Below, one piece after another: positions 45,367 through 56,037 of a stretch of DNA of 64,000 nucleotides. The stretch is from Cheiracanthium punctorium. Lineage: Eukaryota; Arthropoda; Arachnida; Araneae; Cheiracanthiidae. The stretch is from assembly GCA_038373885.1 (NCBI GenBank), contig JAWZYV010013181.1:60472-124471 (forward strand), given 5' to 3'. The translations under genes were made by a program, and so were the position numbers. The number at the start of each line of letters is the position of its first letter. Position 1 is the first letter of the stretch. Below the pieces are notes generated by a model. The model had not been told where the DNA came from. It ran no database searches and saw only the letters and a program-made list of their open reading frames with translations.

Positions 45367-46124
45367 CTATATCAAATTCTTGTCATTGGTCGGAGCACTC
45401 GTGGTTTCAGTGACCTCTAAAGCATATAATCTTTGGATAGGTCTGAGTAGAGTTCCTTTGGACGTTTTCAACTTCACTGGTCTGACACGTCTATCTCTTC
45501 CAGGAAAAAGTTCGATCTCTCGACCCAAGGGCCAGTAAAGTCGTTTTTTATCTTCCCTACCAATTAGGACAACATCTCCAACTTTAATTTGGTCGAGTTT
45601 CTTAGGAATGGAGGACCTCAAGAACCCTAAGTATTCAGCTCGAAATCTTTCTTTTAACGTTTCTCTCAGTCTATGAACATATCTGTATCTTTTATTGATA
45701 TTGGTCTTGTCAATTTTGTCCAGATCGGGCATATCATTTGAAGGGAGATCTTGTAAGAATGATGAAGGCGTTAAAGCTTTAAAATCTGGTTCTTCTGATA
45801 AGTATGTTAAAGGTCTGTTATTCATACGGATTCACAATCGCAGACGAGAATCAAGAGTTCTTCATAAGCCAGGGTTGAACGTCCTAAGTTTTTTCTGAGA
45901 AGGTCTTTAAGGATTCCAATTAGCCGTTCCCAGAATCCTCCCCACCATGGGGCAGCAGGTGGGATAAACTTCCATCTTATTTGGTTAACTTCAAATTCTC
46001 TTTGTATTTTTGACCAATTAAGCAGTTTTAATGCAGAATTCAAGCCAGTAAAATTAGTCCCATTATCTGAATATAGAACGTATATTCTACCTCTCCGTGC
46101 AATAAATCTTCGTAATGCTTTTAT
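45367..46124 (-). pseudogene. BEL integrase, C-terminal two thirds, plus DUF5641 tail
   Basis: Resumes with IKALRRFIARRG, then YSDNGTNF (second catalytic Asp) and GFWERLIG (catalytic Glu); the first Asp and zinc finger are missing because of the insert. NNRPLTYLSEEPDFKALTP follows after a frame break at about 45825. The tail KVGDVVLIG ... WPLGREIELFPGRD is the typical post-integrase domain. Confidence 0.9.
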
Positions 46125-47311
46125 TTAATCATTTTTTGACTTTGACTGGACTTTCAATCTTGCATCCTCCATGTATTTTTCCTCTACATCTTTTTGTCGC
46201 AAAGTCATAGTCTTCAACCGCTATACCAATTTATTCATTTGTAGCAACTTTTTGTCCTTTTCTTCAGATTCAGCACACTTTTTTAAAAGTTGCTTCTGTG
46301 TTGCCTGGCGATTTTCTATAAGCTGGTATTTCTCAGGATCTGTTCCTTTTAACATCCTCCATCTGTGGGCATTGATAGGTTGTTGCATAGCTCTTTCCAA
46401 AGCAGGACTCTTGAATCTTTCTTTAGGAAGTCCATCTTTGGCATACAAGAAGCTTTTTCTCAGTTTCCTAAATCATTGATTCTTGAAACTAAAGAATTTT
46501 TCTCGCTAGTTAATCTTAAAATTTCCAACTTCAAAAATTTAGTAGAATTCCCCAAAATCTGAAATATTTCTTTCTCTGCTTCCAGCATATTTTCAGAATT
46601 TTTTCTTTTTCTTCTAGTGATTCTATATTTTTTTATTTGTCTATGAACTTTAGAATTCAATATTTTACATTTCTCTTTTAAATCATTTATTTTCGATTGT
46701 AGAACATTTATTTCCTTATCTTTCTTGCTGTTACTTTGAATATATCCATTTAATAATTCTTCAAGGTGTTTATGTTCATGTACTAATATATCATGTTCAG
46801 ATTTTTTCTCAGCAAGTCGAGAATTTAGTTTCTTGTTTTGCAAACCAAGCTTTCCCATTTATTTTTCCATTCTTTAATCTCTTTATTCCTGCTACATAGT
46901 ATTTCCTTCAATTCATTGACATAATTGTCCAGATTATCAATTTTCTGTTTCATTTCATCTCGGCTTTCTTTCATTTCTTTGTACTGATGACAAAACATTT
47001 TCCTGTCTAATACTGCAGCTGTAGAGATGCAAATTTGCTGATTGAGTTTGCTAGTAAGTTCAGCAACTTGTTGTTTCATAAAATTATCTGTATCTTCATG
47101 TGATGATAGCTCATCATTCAACGTTTTAATCTTTTTAGTTAAACTTTTAATAGCAGACAGCAACTGATTCTTTAACGTTTCTAAAGCAGCTATCACATTA
47201 TTTTGCTTCTCTGTTTCAAGTCTGCAATCCCTCAATTCCTTGTATGAACAATTTCTCTCATTTTCAACATTTTTGAAGTCAGACTCATATTTTTTCATTA
47301 AACTTTCCATT
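46125..47311 (-). pseudogene. Captured host coiled-coil coding sequence (CFAP58-like) inside BEL pol
   Basis: About 395 codons of heptad-rich sequence without introns, unlike anything in pol: start MESLMKKYESDFKNVENE, then long Lys/Glu/Asn coils, and near the end NAHRWRMLKGTDPEKYQLIE. The HRWRxLxGxDPxxY motif with following coil is what I recall from cilia/flagella protein CFAP58 (CCDC147). It has two frameshifts (about 46840 and 46450), one internal TAG (about 46218) and a TAA at about 46126, right before pol resumes. Identity of the source gene is inference. Confidence 0.65.
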
Positions 47312-48039
47312 TTTATTACATTCTTTGCTAGCAGCTCTTCGGAGTACTGTGATTTAAAAGCCTTCTTTGACAAATGATGGTGAATGACGGCCATTAACAC
47401 AAACGGGCTGCTGGTCTGTCCGAAAACGACTCGTCTGTGTCTATAGGTCTTGACATGATCTTTTTCATCATATAAAAGAAATCGTAAGAAATTTCTATCC
47501 TTTTCATTAAGTGAAATTTGCAGAAATGCTCTTCTTATATCAGAAATCAAACCGATTTCATACAGTCGAAACCTGGCTAAAATGGCAGGAATTGTCTCAA
47601 TAAATTAATTTCGGTCTCTAAACAATCATTTAGTGATGGATAGTTAGAAATCTTAGCTGAGGCGTCAAAGACGGGCCTGATTTTCAAAGAAGAGGTCACT
47701 GATTTTTCTTTAATAACTGGACGATGAGGAATGTAATGCGATTCATTCAATGATAATTCTTCAAAAGGGACTTCTTCAATCACTCCTTCTTCTATTCATT
47801 CTTCAAAAACTTGCTGATACTTTTCGCTATATCTTGTTTTTTCCAATTTCTTGTAAGTAGATGCTAAACTTTTTAGAGACAAGCCATAGTTATCCGGTAG
47901 AAGGGCGTGATCATCTTTAAATGGCAAGCTTACTTCGTACCTTACATCTGAAGTTTGCCGAACAGTGTCTTGAAAATGAATCATTACTGACTTCTGCAAA
48001 TCTGTTTTAGTATTTTACTCAACAGGATCTCTAATACCG
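47312..48039 (-). pseudogene. BEL reverse transcriptase, truncated before the YxDD box
   Basis: HYIPHRPVIKE, KIRPVFDASAK and LNDCLE, then after a one-base frameshift at about 47590 ISDIRRAFLQI (motif A aspartate) and VFGQTSSPFVL (motif B). The reading ends ...SEELLAKNV, exactly where YVDD should follow. A TGA replaces a Trp codon near 47790. Without motif C it cannot be active. Confidence 0.88.
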
Positions 48040-48556
48040 AGCAATTCTAAATCCCACAAAAATGAAACAGGTAATTCCTGAGATAGCATACTATGACAGT
48101 CATATTCACATTTTGATAGTGAAACTGAGGGACTTTTCCCATCAGGGTCCAACCTAATTTTGTCTTCATGGCAACCAAACCAGATGTCAGTCGTTCTTGT
48201 TTACCGGTAAACAGTTTCCCAACAACGTCAGCTCCTAAAAGAACTTCAACGGGCTTCAAATCATTTCGAAAATCCGTTATGAATATTCTTTTTTGTTTCA
48301 ATTCACGCATCCAAGGTCCATACTGAACGCTAGCTGTGTCATTACAGATTATATCCTGATCTAATGCATCTCTAAACTACAACTGTATTCACCGTCAAGG
48401 CTATCATCAAGATAAATTTTATAGCAATTATGCCGTTGTGTCTTAGTTTTTTCACCCCCAAATAATGAGTGTGAAAACTCTTCTTCTCTCTGAATATCAA
48501 AACCTAACTCTTCGGCGGTAGATTTTTTAATATAAGACTTTTGAGAACCCGTATCT
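48040..48556 (-). pseudogene. BEL aspartic protease region
   Basis: The active-site motif DTGSQ follows an in-frame TGA (RII-stop-DTGSQKSYIKK) at about 48552. Downstream LLGADVVGKLFTG and LVAMKTKLGWTLMGKV are the usual DUF1758 landmarks. More stops follow near 48300-48370. Confidence 0.85.
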
Positions 48557-49732
48557 CAAATAATTCTAGCCTTACGCTGTGCCTTTTTCCCTTTAATAAT
48601 AACTACAAGAGTTTGTAAAAACACTTCATTCGTTGCTTGTGCTGTTGAGTACAAAGTGCCTGTGCTGTTTTCTTTATTTTCTTTTGGTACTTCACCCGTT
48701 TGATTAGATTCTAAACTAGGGCAGATATGACACTTTATACTGGATGGACAGAATTTAGCCAAATGTCTTTTAGTTAAACAGACGTGGCACAAACCTTTTC
48801 TTTTAACTGCAGACAGTTTTTCATTCAAAGGAAAAAAATGGGCTTTCTTACAAAATCGAGTCGTATGATTTTTCAAACTAAACATGCATCATCATTCGCA
48901 ATATGACTAATTAATTCTGATGCCGAATTCTTGTGATCTTTCGGCGACGTCACTGTCTTTTTCTCTGATGGGGGATGAAATATGTCTGTTCTACTTAATT
49001 TTATTTTTTCCTCGAATCGTACCTCATTCTTCAAAAAATAAACTATAGCATCAAGACTCGACAATTTTTGTTCACTTTCTATAATTTTTCTTTGTCGTTC
49101 GAATGAACGTAAAACATTCACTGGTAGTGAACTTTCAACGAAAGGATATAATATTACCCCACACATTTCAGATGTAACTCCTAAGGAGCTTAGTAATCTC
49201 AATTGAGCAGATAGCCTATTATATAAGCAACTCAAAGAATTACTTTTATTCCTATTCGTGTTGTTCAAAACAAGCTTTAACAGCTCCTTAACATAAAAAT
49301 CTATTAATAGATCTTTTCTTCCATATCTTTCTCTTAAGCCTTCTATAGCTAAAGAATAGTTTTCCTCCATCACTGGGAACGATTCCACTATTTCTGTAGC
49401 TTTGGATCTAATTTTAGTTGACTGAATTAAATAATGATATTTATCTGCATTCGTTAAATTTATATTGTCATGTAAATTTTTAAACTGGTTCCAAAATGTC
49501 AACCAGTCCTTTAAATCTCCACCAAATTTATAAAGTTCCAATTCGGGAGTCGCGTACACAAAGTTCTATCAATTTGTAACGGAGAATTATTATCGGAATC
49601 TTATTTTCAATCGTAATCTTTTTAACGTATTCAACACACGTTTAGCTTTTATCTGAATTCTTAAAGCTTTTTCCCGATACTCTTCAACCGTAGTAAATTC
49701 TGTTTCAAATTCCTTTTCATCCTTTAAACTAT
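48557..49732 (-). pseudogene. BEL gag, main body with zinc knuckle
   Basis: 49559 to 48873 reads LELYKFGGDLKDWLTFWNQF and onward, the DUF1759 capsid-like region of BEL gag. 48885 to 48557 gives the CysHis nucleic-acid-binding part: KGLCHVCLTKRHLAKFC with C-x2-C-x4-H-x4-C spacing. A frame break lies near 48873-48885. Confidence 0.88.
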
Positions 49733-50027
49733 TGTGACGTAGCGCCACAGTGGTAGCGTGATTCTCTGAGGCTTACTTAAAATAATAAGTTTTATTTACA
49801 AAAATATTTACAGTATCTATGTAGAAGCACATGATTAAACATTACGGGAGTACCAAGCCCGGAGCAGTTCATACGGAGAACTTGCCTGCTCTCTCGCTAA
49901 AAGTCATCTCTCTCCTCCCTTCCAAAAACCTCTCACTCCCCATTCATCGGGGGTCAGCTCTCTTGACCCCAGGGGGAGAAGGAGCTCTCTCTCGGACGAT
50001 ATGGGTCGATGACCGCACTACGTTACA
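49733..50027 (-). mobile_element. Solo LTR inserted in gag, 295 bp, 4-bp target duplication
   Basis: TGTGACGTAG at the left mirrors CTACGTTACA at the right; flanked by CTAT at 49729-49732 and 50028-50031. AATAAA is present on the minus strand near 49790, suggesting minus orientation. A solo LTR with 4-bp duplication fits a Ty3/gypsy-type element; no second LTR or coding part is nearby. Confidence 0.8.
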
Positions 50028-50206
50028 CTATCTAAATAACTGTTATGAGTTATTTCTAAAGTTTCTGCCTTCTGTTTCAATAAGCCTAAACACATTTCTA
50101 TTTCATCATAATCGACGCTATCATCATCTAATGTACTTTCTAATTTATTATATGCCTTAGTAAATGAAGCTCTTTGAGCCATTATATTTCTTTTCAAAAT
50201 ATCCAT
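50028..50206 (-). pseudogene. BEL gag, N-terminal piece
   Basis: Starts MDILKRNIMAQRASFTKAYN, typical of BEL gag (M-x-x-L-K-R ... K-A). It is cut after about 60 codons by a solo LTR insertion and continues beyond 49732. Confidence 0.75.
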
Positions 50207-50498
50207 TTTTACTAGTACTAAATATAAATCGGTCTATGTTCCGTATCCGGTGCCCCTTGGTTCTGGCGACATCGTGAGCGATGTTCAACGTTAGTAAAGT
50301 ACCCTGCCGATGGTTGTTTGACTGGTAACCATAAAGAAATGTGTAGTGCTTGGCGACGTTTTTTTTTGAAGGAATGATAATGCGTCAAATATTGTAAATT
50401 GGATAATTTAGAACTATTGAAAGATGCGAAATTTCTTGCACTTTCGGGCATGCGTAATAGTTGTTTTTTAATCTAGCTACTGTGTGACGTAAGCAGAT

Positions 50499-51070
50499 GA
50501 ATGTAAGGAATTCGCTTGCTCAATTTGACGTCACTAAGCTGTTAATTTGCGTTGTGCGCATGCGTTATTGTTATTTTTCGTTTTTTCTTGTTCTTTCGTC
50601 TACTATTCTAATTTGCTTCAACTTGTACTAATGCTTTTTTTTTTCGGTCTCGCAGAGAGGCCCGCGTTAGCATATTTTCGAATGTATGTATTGATGAATG
50701 TAACGAATTCGCTTGCTCAATTTGACGTCACTAAGCTGTTAATTTGCGTTGTGCGCATGCGTTATTGTTATTTTTCGTTTTTTCCTGTTCTTTCGTCTAC
50801 TATTCTAATTTGCTTCAACTTGTACTAATGCTTTTTTTTTCGGTCTCGCAGAGAGGACCGCATTAGCATATTTCCGGATGTATGTATTGATGAATGTAAC
50901 GAATTCGCTTGCTCAATTTGACGTCACTAAGCTGTTAATTTGCGTTGTGCGCATGCGTTATTGTTATTTCGTTTTTTCCTGTTCTTTCGTCTACTATTCT
51001 AATTTGCTTCAACTTGTACTAATGTTTTTTTTTGGGTCTCGCAGAGGGGCCCGCGTTAGCATATTTTCGA
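50499..51070 (+). repeat. Tandem repeat, about 196-bp unit, 3 copies
   Basis: Units start GAATGTAACGAATTCGCTTG at about 50499, 50696 and 50892. Each ends in TTTTCGGTCTCGCAGAG. The repeated open frames (MRCAHALLL..., MYVLMNVTN...) are array artefacts. Confidence 0.95.
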
Positions 51071-51410
51071 GGGGGCCCTTTTGAGGCGATGGCCGGACCC
51101 ACTGATGTTTTTTTTGGGGTCTCGCAGAGGGGCCCGCGTTAGCATATTTTCGAGGGGGCCCCCTTGAGGCGGTGGCCGGACCCACTGATGTTTTTTTTGG
51201 ATCTCGCAGAGGGGCCCGGCCGGACCCACTGATGTTTTTTTTTGGGTCTCGCAGAGGGGCCCGCCCGGACCCACTGATGTTTTTTTTGGGTCTCGCAGAG
51301 GGGCCCACCCGGACCCACTGATGTTTCTTTTGGATCTCGAAGAGGGGCCCGTCCGGACCCACTGATGTTTTTTTGGGGGTGTCGCAGAGGGGCGCGCGCC
51401 CCCTCCAAGA
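51035..51410 (+). repeat. Tandem repeat of CCCACTGATGTTTTTTTTGG units, about 6-7 copies
   Basis: Short units (about 50-85 bp) of GGTCTCGCAGAGGGGCCC plus GGACCCACTGATG, grown from the end of the 196-bp unit. Three overlapping minus-strand frames (LRDPKKNISGSG repeated) are translations of this array, not a protein gene. Confidence 0.9.
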
Positions 51411-52372
51411 AAAATGTTTTTACACTACATAAATGGGGCTTTTACCAATATTTAGCAGGCTTTACACTAGATAAAATGAATATTCGCAATTTTCGCACTC
51501 CTCCGAAAGAGTTTCTGGTTCCGCCCTTGGAGAACATATGTAAAGCTGACGTCATAAACTTGAAAATCGTCTGGATTTTTTATCACATGTTGGTCTGGAA
51601 AATCGTTTTTTTTTTTATTAAATCAGAATTTGACTGGCAATTCTGAAAATTAAACGCGGTGCATTTGAAGTATAGAATTTGCATTTAGTGTTAATTGCAT
51701 GAAGATTGAAGTTTGGTGTTCTTTGATTCTGAGTGGAATAAGTTTGTGTTGGATTTTCCTTGTGTTTTTGATTCCGTTTTACGGACCCTTTATCGTAAGT
51801 TAGTGAGCGTCTCGGGGAATTTCGTCTTTATTTCGTCTTGGGGAATTTCATCGTTGTAATGGATGTTCCCGGTCCTTCCATTAAAAAATGAGGTGGGAAA
51901 GGTGAGGTAAGTGCTTGTTTAATCTACTTTTTCTAATGTTTTGTTGTGGATTTGATTGTTTTATATAGTGTCATTTACTTAGAATTTGTGTTTCTTTGTA
52001 AAACTTTTAGTGGTAAATACTTGTGTTTATTCGTCACAAGAAGGCAATAGCCGTTGAAGCTTGGCGGTCGCCAGGGTGGCTTGGCGCCATGGCTGGAGCT
52101 TGGCGCCAAGATTCGTAGCGCTCGCACTTGGCGATCGCCAAGCTCCAGCGGCTATCGCCGTGTTTACATGAGGGGCACCGTCTTGTATGATTTTACCTAT
52201 AAATCTTCAATAACAGTACATCAGGAATAATAAATCTATAGATCTTCAATAACAGTAAATCAGTAATAAAAAATCTTCCCTCCAAAACTATTACATTCTA
52301 AATAATCATACCTTTCTTGGCTTCTTAATGCCGTTTCAATTCAGGCCGCCCACCCGGGAAGCCAGAAAAATA

Positions 52373-52759
52373 TGTCGCCAAACATCCCAAAAATGGAATT
52401 AAAAATATATATTGTCGGCGACTGATGAAAAAACTACTCATTTCATCTAAATAAACGAGACGGCCGAATTGATTATGACAAATAAGAAGTTATTTTCACT
52501 AATAACATTTGTTTACAAAATTTTGAAACTTTAGTTTACAATATTTACAAGTAAAACCGCATTTCTAAATTCAAAACACATAAATCAAATCTATATATCA
52601 AACGTAATAATAACTGCAAGCTGTTCTATTTTTTCTTACGTTTTTTTTTTTCATTTCACCGTTGCCACTCATTCCCAAAGAGAGTATAATACATCTGACA
52701 CCATGGAAACCTGGAACCATGGAGTCGGTTACTTGCTTGAATGGCAACCCAGTGCAACA
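52373..52759 (-). repeat. BEL element 5' LTR (387 bp)
   Basis: Plus strand reads TGTCGCCAAACATCCC to AGTGCAACA. Just left of it the minus strand has TGGCTTCCCGGGTGGG, a candidate primer-binding site starting with TGG, 8 nt from the LTR; I do not name the tRNA. Confidence 0.9.
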
Positions 52760-52764
52760 AACCC

Positions 52765-53876
52765 ATCGGTCGATGAAAGGCGGGTGAGTTTAATCGGGGC
52801 CATCGCTAAACAACAGGCCTGCTTATGAGTTGCCATCCCTAAAAATGAGTTTATCATTTAGGCCTGTTTCCCCAGTCACAGTATTCTATTTTATTATTCT
52901 AAGTATTATAAATGTTATATTATTTTATTATTTTAAAACATTTTTTTTTATATTTTTGTCGTACTAAAGAACTTTAGATGTAGGTAATCGTTTTGTGAAT
53001 CTTGCGCCATTTTCTTTCATGAAAATTTATCCTAAAATTCGAACATTTTGCTCTGAATGTAAAGGTAAGTGAACGCTTATAATGTATTTAGAAATTCTAA
53101 AAATATGTATGTAAATCATGTTTAGTGAATAATTACTCATGTGTTATTTATAAATAAATTATTTTAATCAGAAATCGTATTACTTGAGTAGTTTTTATTC
53201 TTGTAAATAAGCATGACGTTTGATACTATTTAGACGATTTAATTTTGCCAGTTGAAAATGTTATTTATCAGTTATATATGCCTTGATTATGTGATTCAGA
53301 CTTACATCTGGTACAGTGCAGAAATACAGTAAATTATAAATTATTGATTTTTGCCCGTTTATACAGAAACTTCAAATGTAGTTAATATTTTGTACAAGCG
53401 TTCATTATGCTTGCTCAATTCCTAAGTTCGATTGAGAAAGCGACAAAAGAATAATATATACTACATGAAATGTCTTTATTAAAGAATAATTAATTCAGGG
53501 ATCACGCTATAGAGCGTATTTTATCAATTTTCTCCAATATACAGGATATCCCGAAAACACTGAAATGCGCTTTAATACATCATTTGTTAAAGATTAATGT
53601 TGAATTGTTTAAAATAACGTAGGAAATACGACTACGTTCATGAAATATTCATTATAAAAATGTCTTTCTCATTTGTGTATTTAGTTATTTTAAAGTATAT
53701 TAAATATCCACTTGTGAAACTAAAATAAGCAATCGTGAATCATGAGAGTAAGCGCTACTTTGTTTTTCCTTCAAATTATATGCATCTATTTTCTTTATGT
53801 AAATATGTATCATAGCAAACAAATTAATCATGAGTTTGTACTTGAATAAGTAACACAATTACTACTTAAAACTACA
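52765..53876. other. Intergenic, no recognised element
   Basis: AT-rich single-copy-looking sequence. The only point of interest is ATG...GGTAAGT at 53019-53070, a short open stretch (MKIYPKIRTFCSECK) running into a perfect donor; too short to call a gene. Confidence 0.6.
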
Positions 53877-54146
53877 TTAAATAACGTTTGAAAGCACTGG
53901 AAAGCTTAAGAAATGCCTGATGTATATATGAAGACTCGAGCATCCGTAGGCCTCTTTGGATGGCTCATCAAAATACACGCGCAGGCCCGTTACTAATTGC
54001 GAAGGCCCCGGTTTAATCAGAGGAGAACGAACAATGCCCGATCTCGGCTTTTCACCCAAAAACGGGGAAACTTCATCGGTAACTGATACAAAATGTCCTC
54101 TCGGGAGTGGGGGGTGGGCATCAAGCCGATCATCGTTTTCCGATGA
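53877..54146 (-). CDS. Candidate exon of an unidentified gene
   Basis: Open for 89 codons on the minus strand after a strong acceptor (TTTTTTTCTTCATTTCATCACAG). More GC-rich than its surroundings. It encodes SSENDDRLDAHPPLPRGHFV, then SPFLGEKPRSGIVRSPLIKP and LRVYFDEPSKEAYGCSS; the last about 15 codons look intronic. No good donor was found, so the 3' edge is uncertain. The spacing of GIVR and RVYF recalls the SILK/RVxF docking pair of PP1-binding proteins, which is weak evidence. The opposite strand is also open (53956-54234) but follows a stop and lacks a good acceptor. Confidence 0.35.
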   Translation of the reverse strand, partial: SSENDDRLDAHPPLPRGHFVSVTDEVSPFLGEKPRSGIVRSPLIKPGPSQLVTGLRVYFDEPSKEAYGCSSLHIYIRHFLSFPVLSNVI

Positions 54147-54313
54147 CTGTGATGAAATGAAGAAAAAAACCGATAAACTGTTTAAAGTATATTTGTTAAT
54201 AAAAAATAAACGACTGGCAGCAAAATTTTCCTAAAATGTCAGTTCTGTTTATTATTTTTTCGTTTTTTTGGATGCTAACTTTCCGCTTTTCTGAAAAAAA
54301 AAAAAAAAGAAAT

Positions 54314-54380
54314 TCTTCCTCCACCGGGTCCGAACTTTGAGCGTTCTGATTCACCAACTAACGCTCTACCCAAGGCCATC
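54314..54380 (-). mobile_element. tRNA-like SINE head
   Basis: Minus strand GATGGCCTTGGGTAGAGCGT (A-box) and, at tRNA spacing, AAAGTTCGGACCC (B-box), followed by an A/T-rich stretch. The acceptor stems do not pair well, so it is a SINE remnant rather than a working tRNA gene. Confidence 0.5.
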
Positions 54381-54385
54381 TAGAC

Positions 54386-55424
54386 TTGTCATGTAAAAGC
54401 CAAAGGTAGAAATAGCGGTTATTTTAGTCTCAGACTATGTACGTAAGTAGCAACAACATTCAAAATTAGTAGTTAAAAAACAATATTGCAAACTGTATAG
54501 GAATTTTAGTGTGATTTTCACTTTCATATTTCTTGGATAACTTTTAAAAATTAACAGATTTCTCTTCTTGCTGTTTACATTAATGAGGTTTCAAAAGAGT
54601 TGCTCATTTTAATCAAGTTCCCGTTATTTTATAATGCAGCTGACGCTCAAATATATTTTCTTTTCTTTTTTTTAAACACAGTTTTTTTTTACTTATTTAA
54701 ATATTATAAACGATTTTATATAATAAACACTTACAAGTTTTTTTTTTTTGTTTGTTTGTAACTATTTATTTTCAAATCCAAATTTTGTGAGAGGGGGCAA
54801 GGAGGGGATCCCCCCCTACCCTTCCCGACCCCAGTACAGGAAATTTGAAGTAGTAAATTACGCGATTAATTCAAGAATTGTTCAAATTTTCCTTAGATTA
54901 TCCAAAGGCACATCTAAATTACACAAATATTTACAGGAATTTTAGTAAAATGTAAACCACTGGGAGACCTGCAAGGCCCGATGACTTTAGAGCTGCAGCT
55001 TCGGATAAAAATTTGTTTGTTGGTTTCCCATCAGCGAATTACTCGCCTAGATCACCTCTATGCATGAATAAAAATTCATCTCATCTATTGCAGAAAATCA
55101 AAAGTGCTCTTGCCGATGTCTTTATTCGATGATTCGGTGAGTTAACGATGAGTGGATGAACGCCCATGTAGAAAACGAGCAGTCATTGCTACTAGGGTCG
55201 TGCATGATCTTGACTGCCGCGCATTCTTTAATCTAACCACTGAAAGAGCGACCTACAATATTCCGCGAGAAAATACAGGTTCAGGAAAGTAAACGCCAAC
55301 AGTATGAAGTGAAAATAGTAAAAAATGCCGGAATTCTGCGGAGACAAAAAATCTAATCATCCAAATGGCGATCGCGCGCTCCGTGCTTTATTTACTTTTT
55401 TACACGCTACCCTCTATACTTATG
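54386..55424. other. Intergenic, nothing supported
   Basis: Mixed AT-rich sequence with T runs (54664-54700, 54739-54748) and a C/G-rich patch at 54791-54833. No coding or repeat structure I can support. Confidence 0.6.
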
Positions 55425-55500
55425 TGTGAAGACAGGCTTTATTCTGGTTACTGATTGGTCGGGGAGAGTATGAGCATGGTCGAACTGTATCAAATGCTTC
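55425..55500 (+). repeat. Paralogous sequence resembling the Helitron empty site
   Basis: GAAGACAGGCTTTATTCTGG followed by TTACTGATTGGTCGGGGAGA matches the two flanks of the Helitron at 55775-57758 joined together (AAGACAGGCTGTATTAGGCA + TACTCATTGCTCGGCGAGAG). Confidence 0.75.
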
Positions 55501-56037
55501 TTCAAGAATTTGCCTCAAGTTGCCTTAGATATATAAATTAATAAGATAAGATATATAAATTATCTTCGTTTCCGTAAATGAATATCGAAATTGCTCTAAA
55601 TAGACAACTTCCATCACCTTCTATTTTACGCACATTATATGACTCATCCAAAGACATCGTTTGCTTACTACATACCTTACTCAAAATGATAATTAATAAA
55701 TATAAGATAATCCAGTGGGAAAAAGCGTCTTATGAAATTCGATTCACATGTGTAAAGACAGGCTGTATTAGGCACTAGCAGCTACCCGCGACTTCGTCCG
55801 CGTCGGCTTTAGAATTAGGTCCCGAGAGAAACGAAGCATGTGTGATTAACAAATATGTTTGCGACTAAAGAAACTGCATTTAAGTATTATTTGCCTTCTT
55901 ACTTATTTTAAATGAAGTATAATGCATGGTAGTATACTTCATTTAAAATAAGAGAGTATGCAGAATTACTAAATTTAGATTTTTTTTCAGGCATTTGGCG
56001 AATAGAGACAGTTGCGACAGTATTTTCAAACTGTTTT

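Larger units (their letters stand above)
50232..52197. mobile_element. GG...CC-ended TIR element with two tandem arrays, nested in the BEL leader
   Basis: Begins GGTCTATGTTCCGTATCCGG and ends GTCTTGTATGATTTTACC, flanked by TATAAATC at 50224-50231 and 52198-52205 (perfect 8 bp). The same ends occur in the element at 38009-39154, and both share the phrase TGACTGGCAACCATAAAGAA or TGACTGGTAACCATAAAGAA. It lies in the BEL leader between the LTR and gag, so it came later. Confidence 0.85.
44848..52759 (-). mobile_element. BEL/Pao LTR retrotransposon, decayed and chimeric, 7.9 kb
   Basis: Two TG...CA LTRs in the same orientation, flanked by AACCC at 44843-44847 and 52760-52764 (5-bp duplication). 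On the minus strand the order is LTR, leader, gag, protease, RT, foreign coiled-coil insert, integrase, LTR. A purine tract AAGTGGGGAGAA lies at 45173-45184 next to the 3' LTR. gag is cut by a solo LTR, the leader by a TIR element, and there are several stops and frameshifts. It cannot move by itself. Confidence 0.92.

Noticed and set aside
51009..51408. Proline/glycine-rich repetitive frames (LRDPKKNISGSG...) resembling a structural protein
   Set aside because: Exact translation of the short-unit array inside a transposon; all three frames are open for the same reason.
54314..54380. Possible functional tRNA gene
   Set aside because: A- and B-box-like motifs are present but stems do not pair properly and the anticodon arm is not convincing; kept only as a SINE head.
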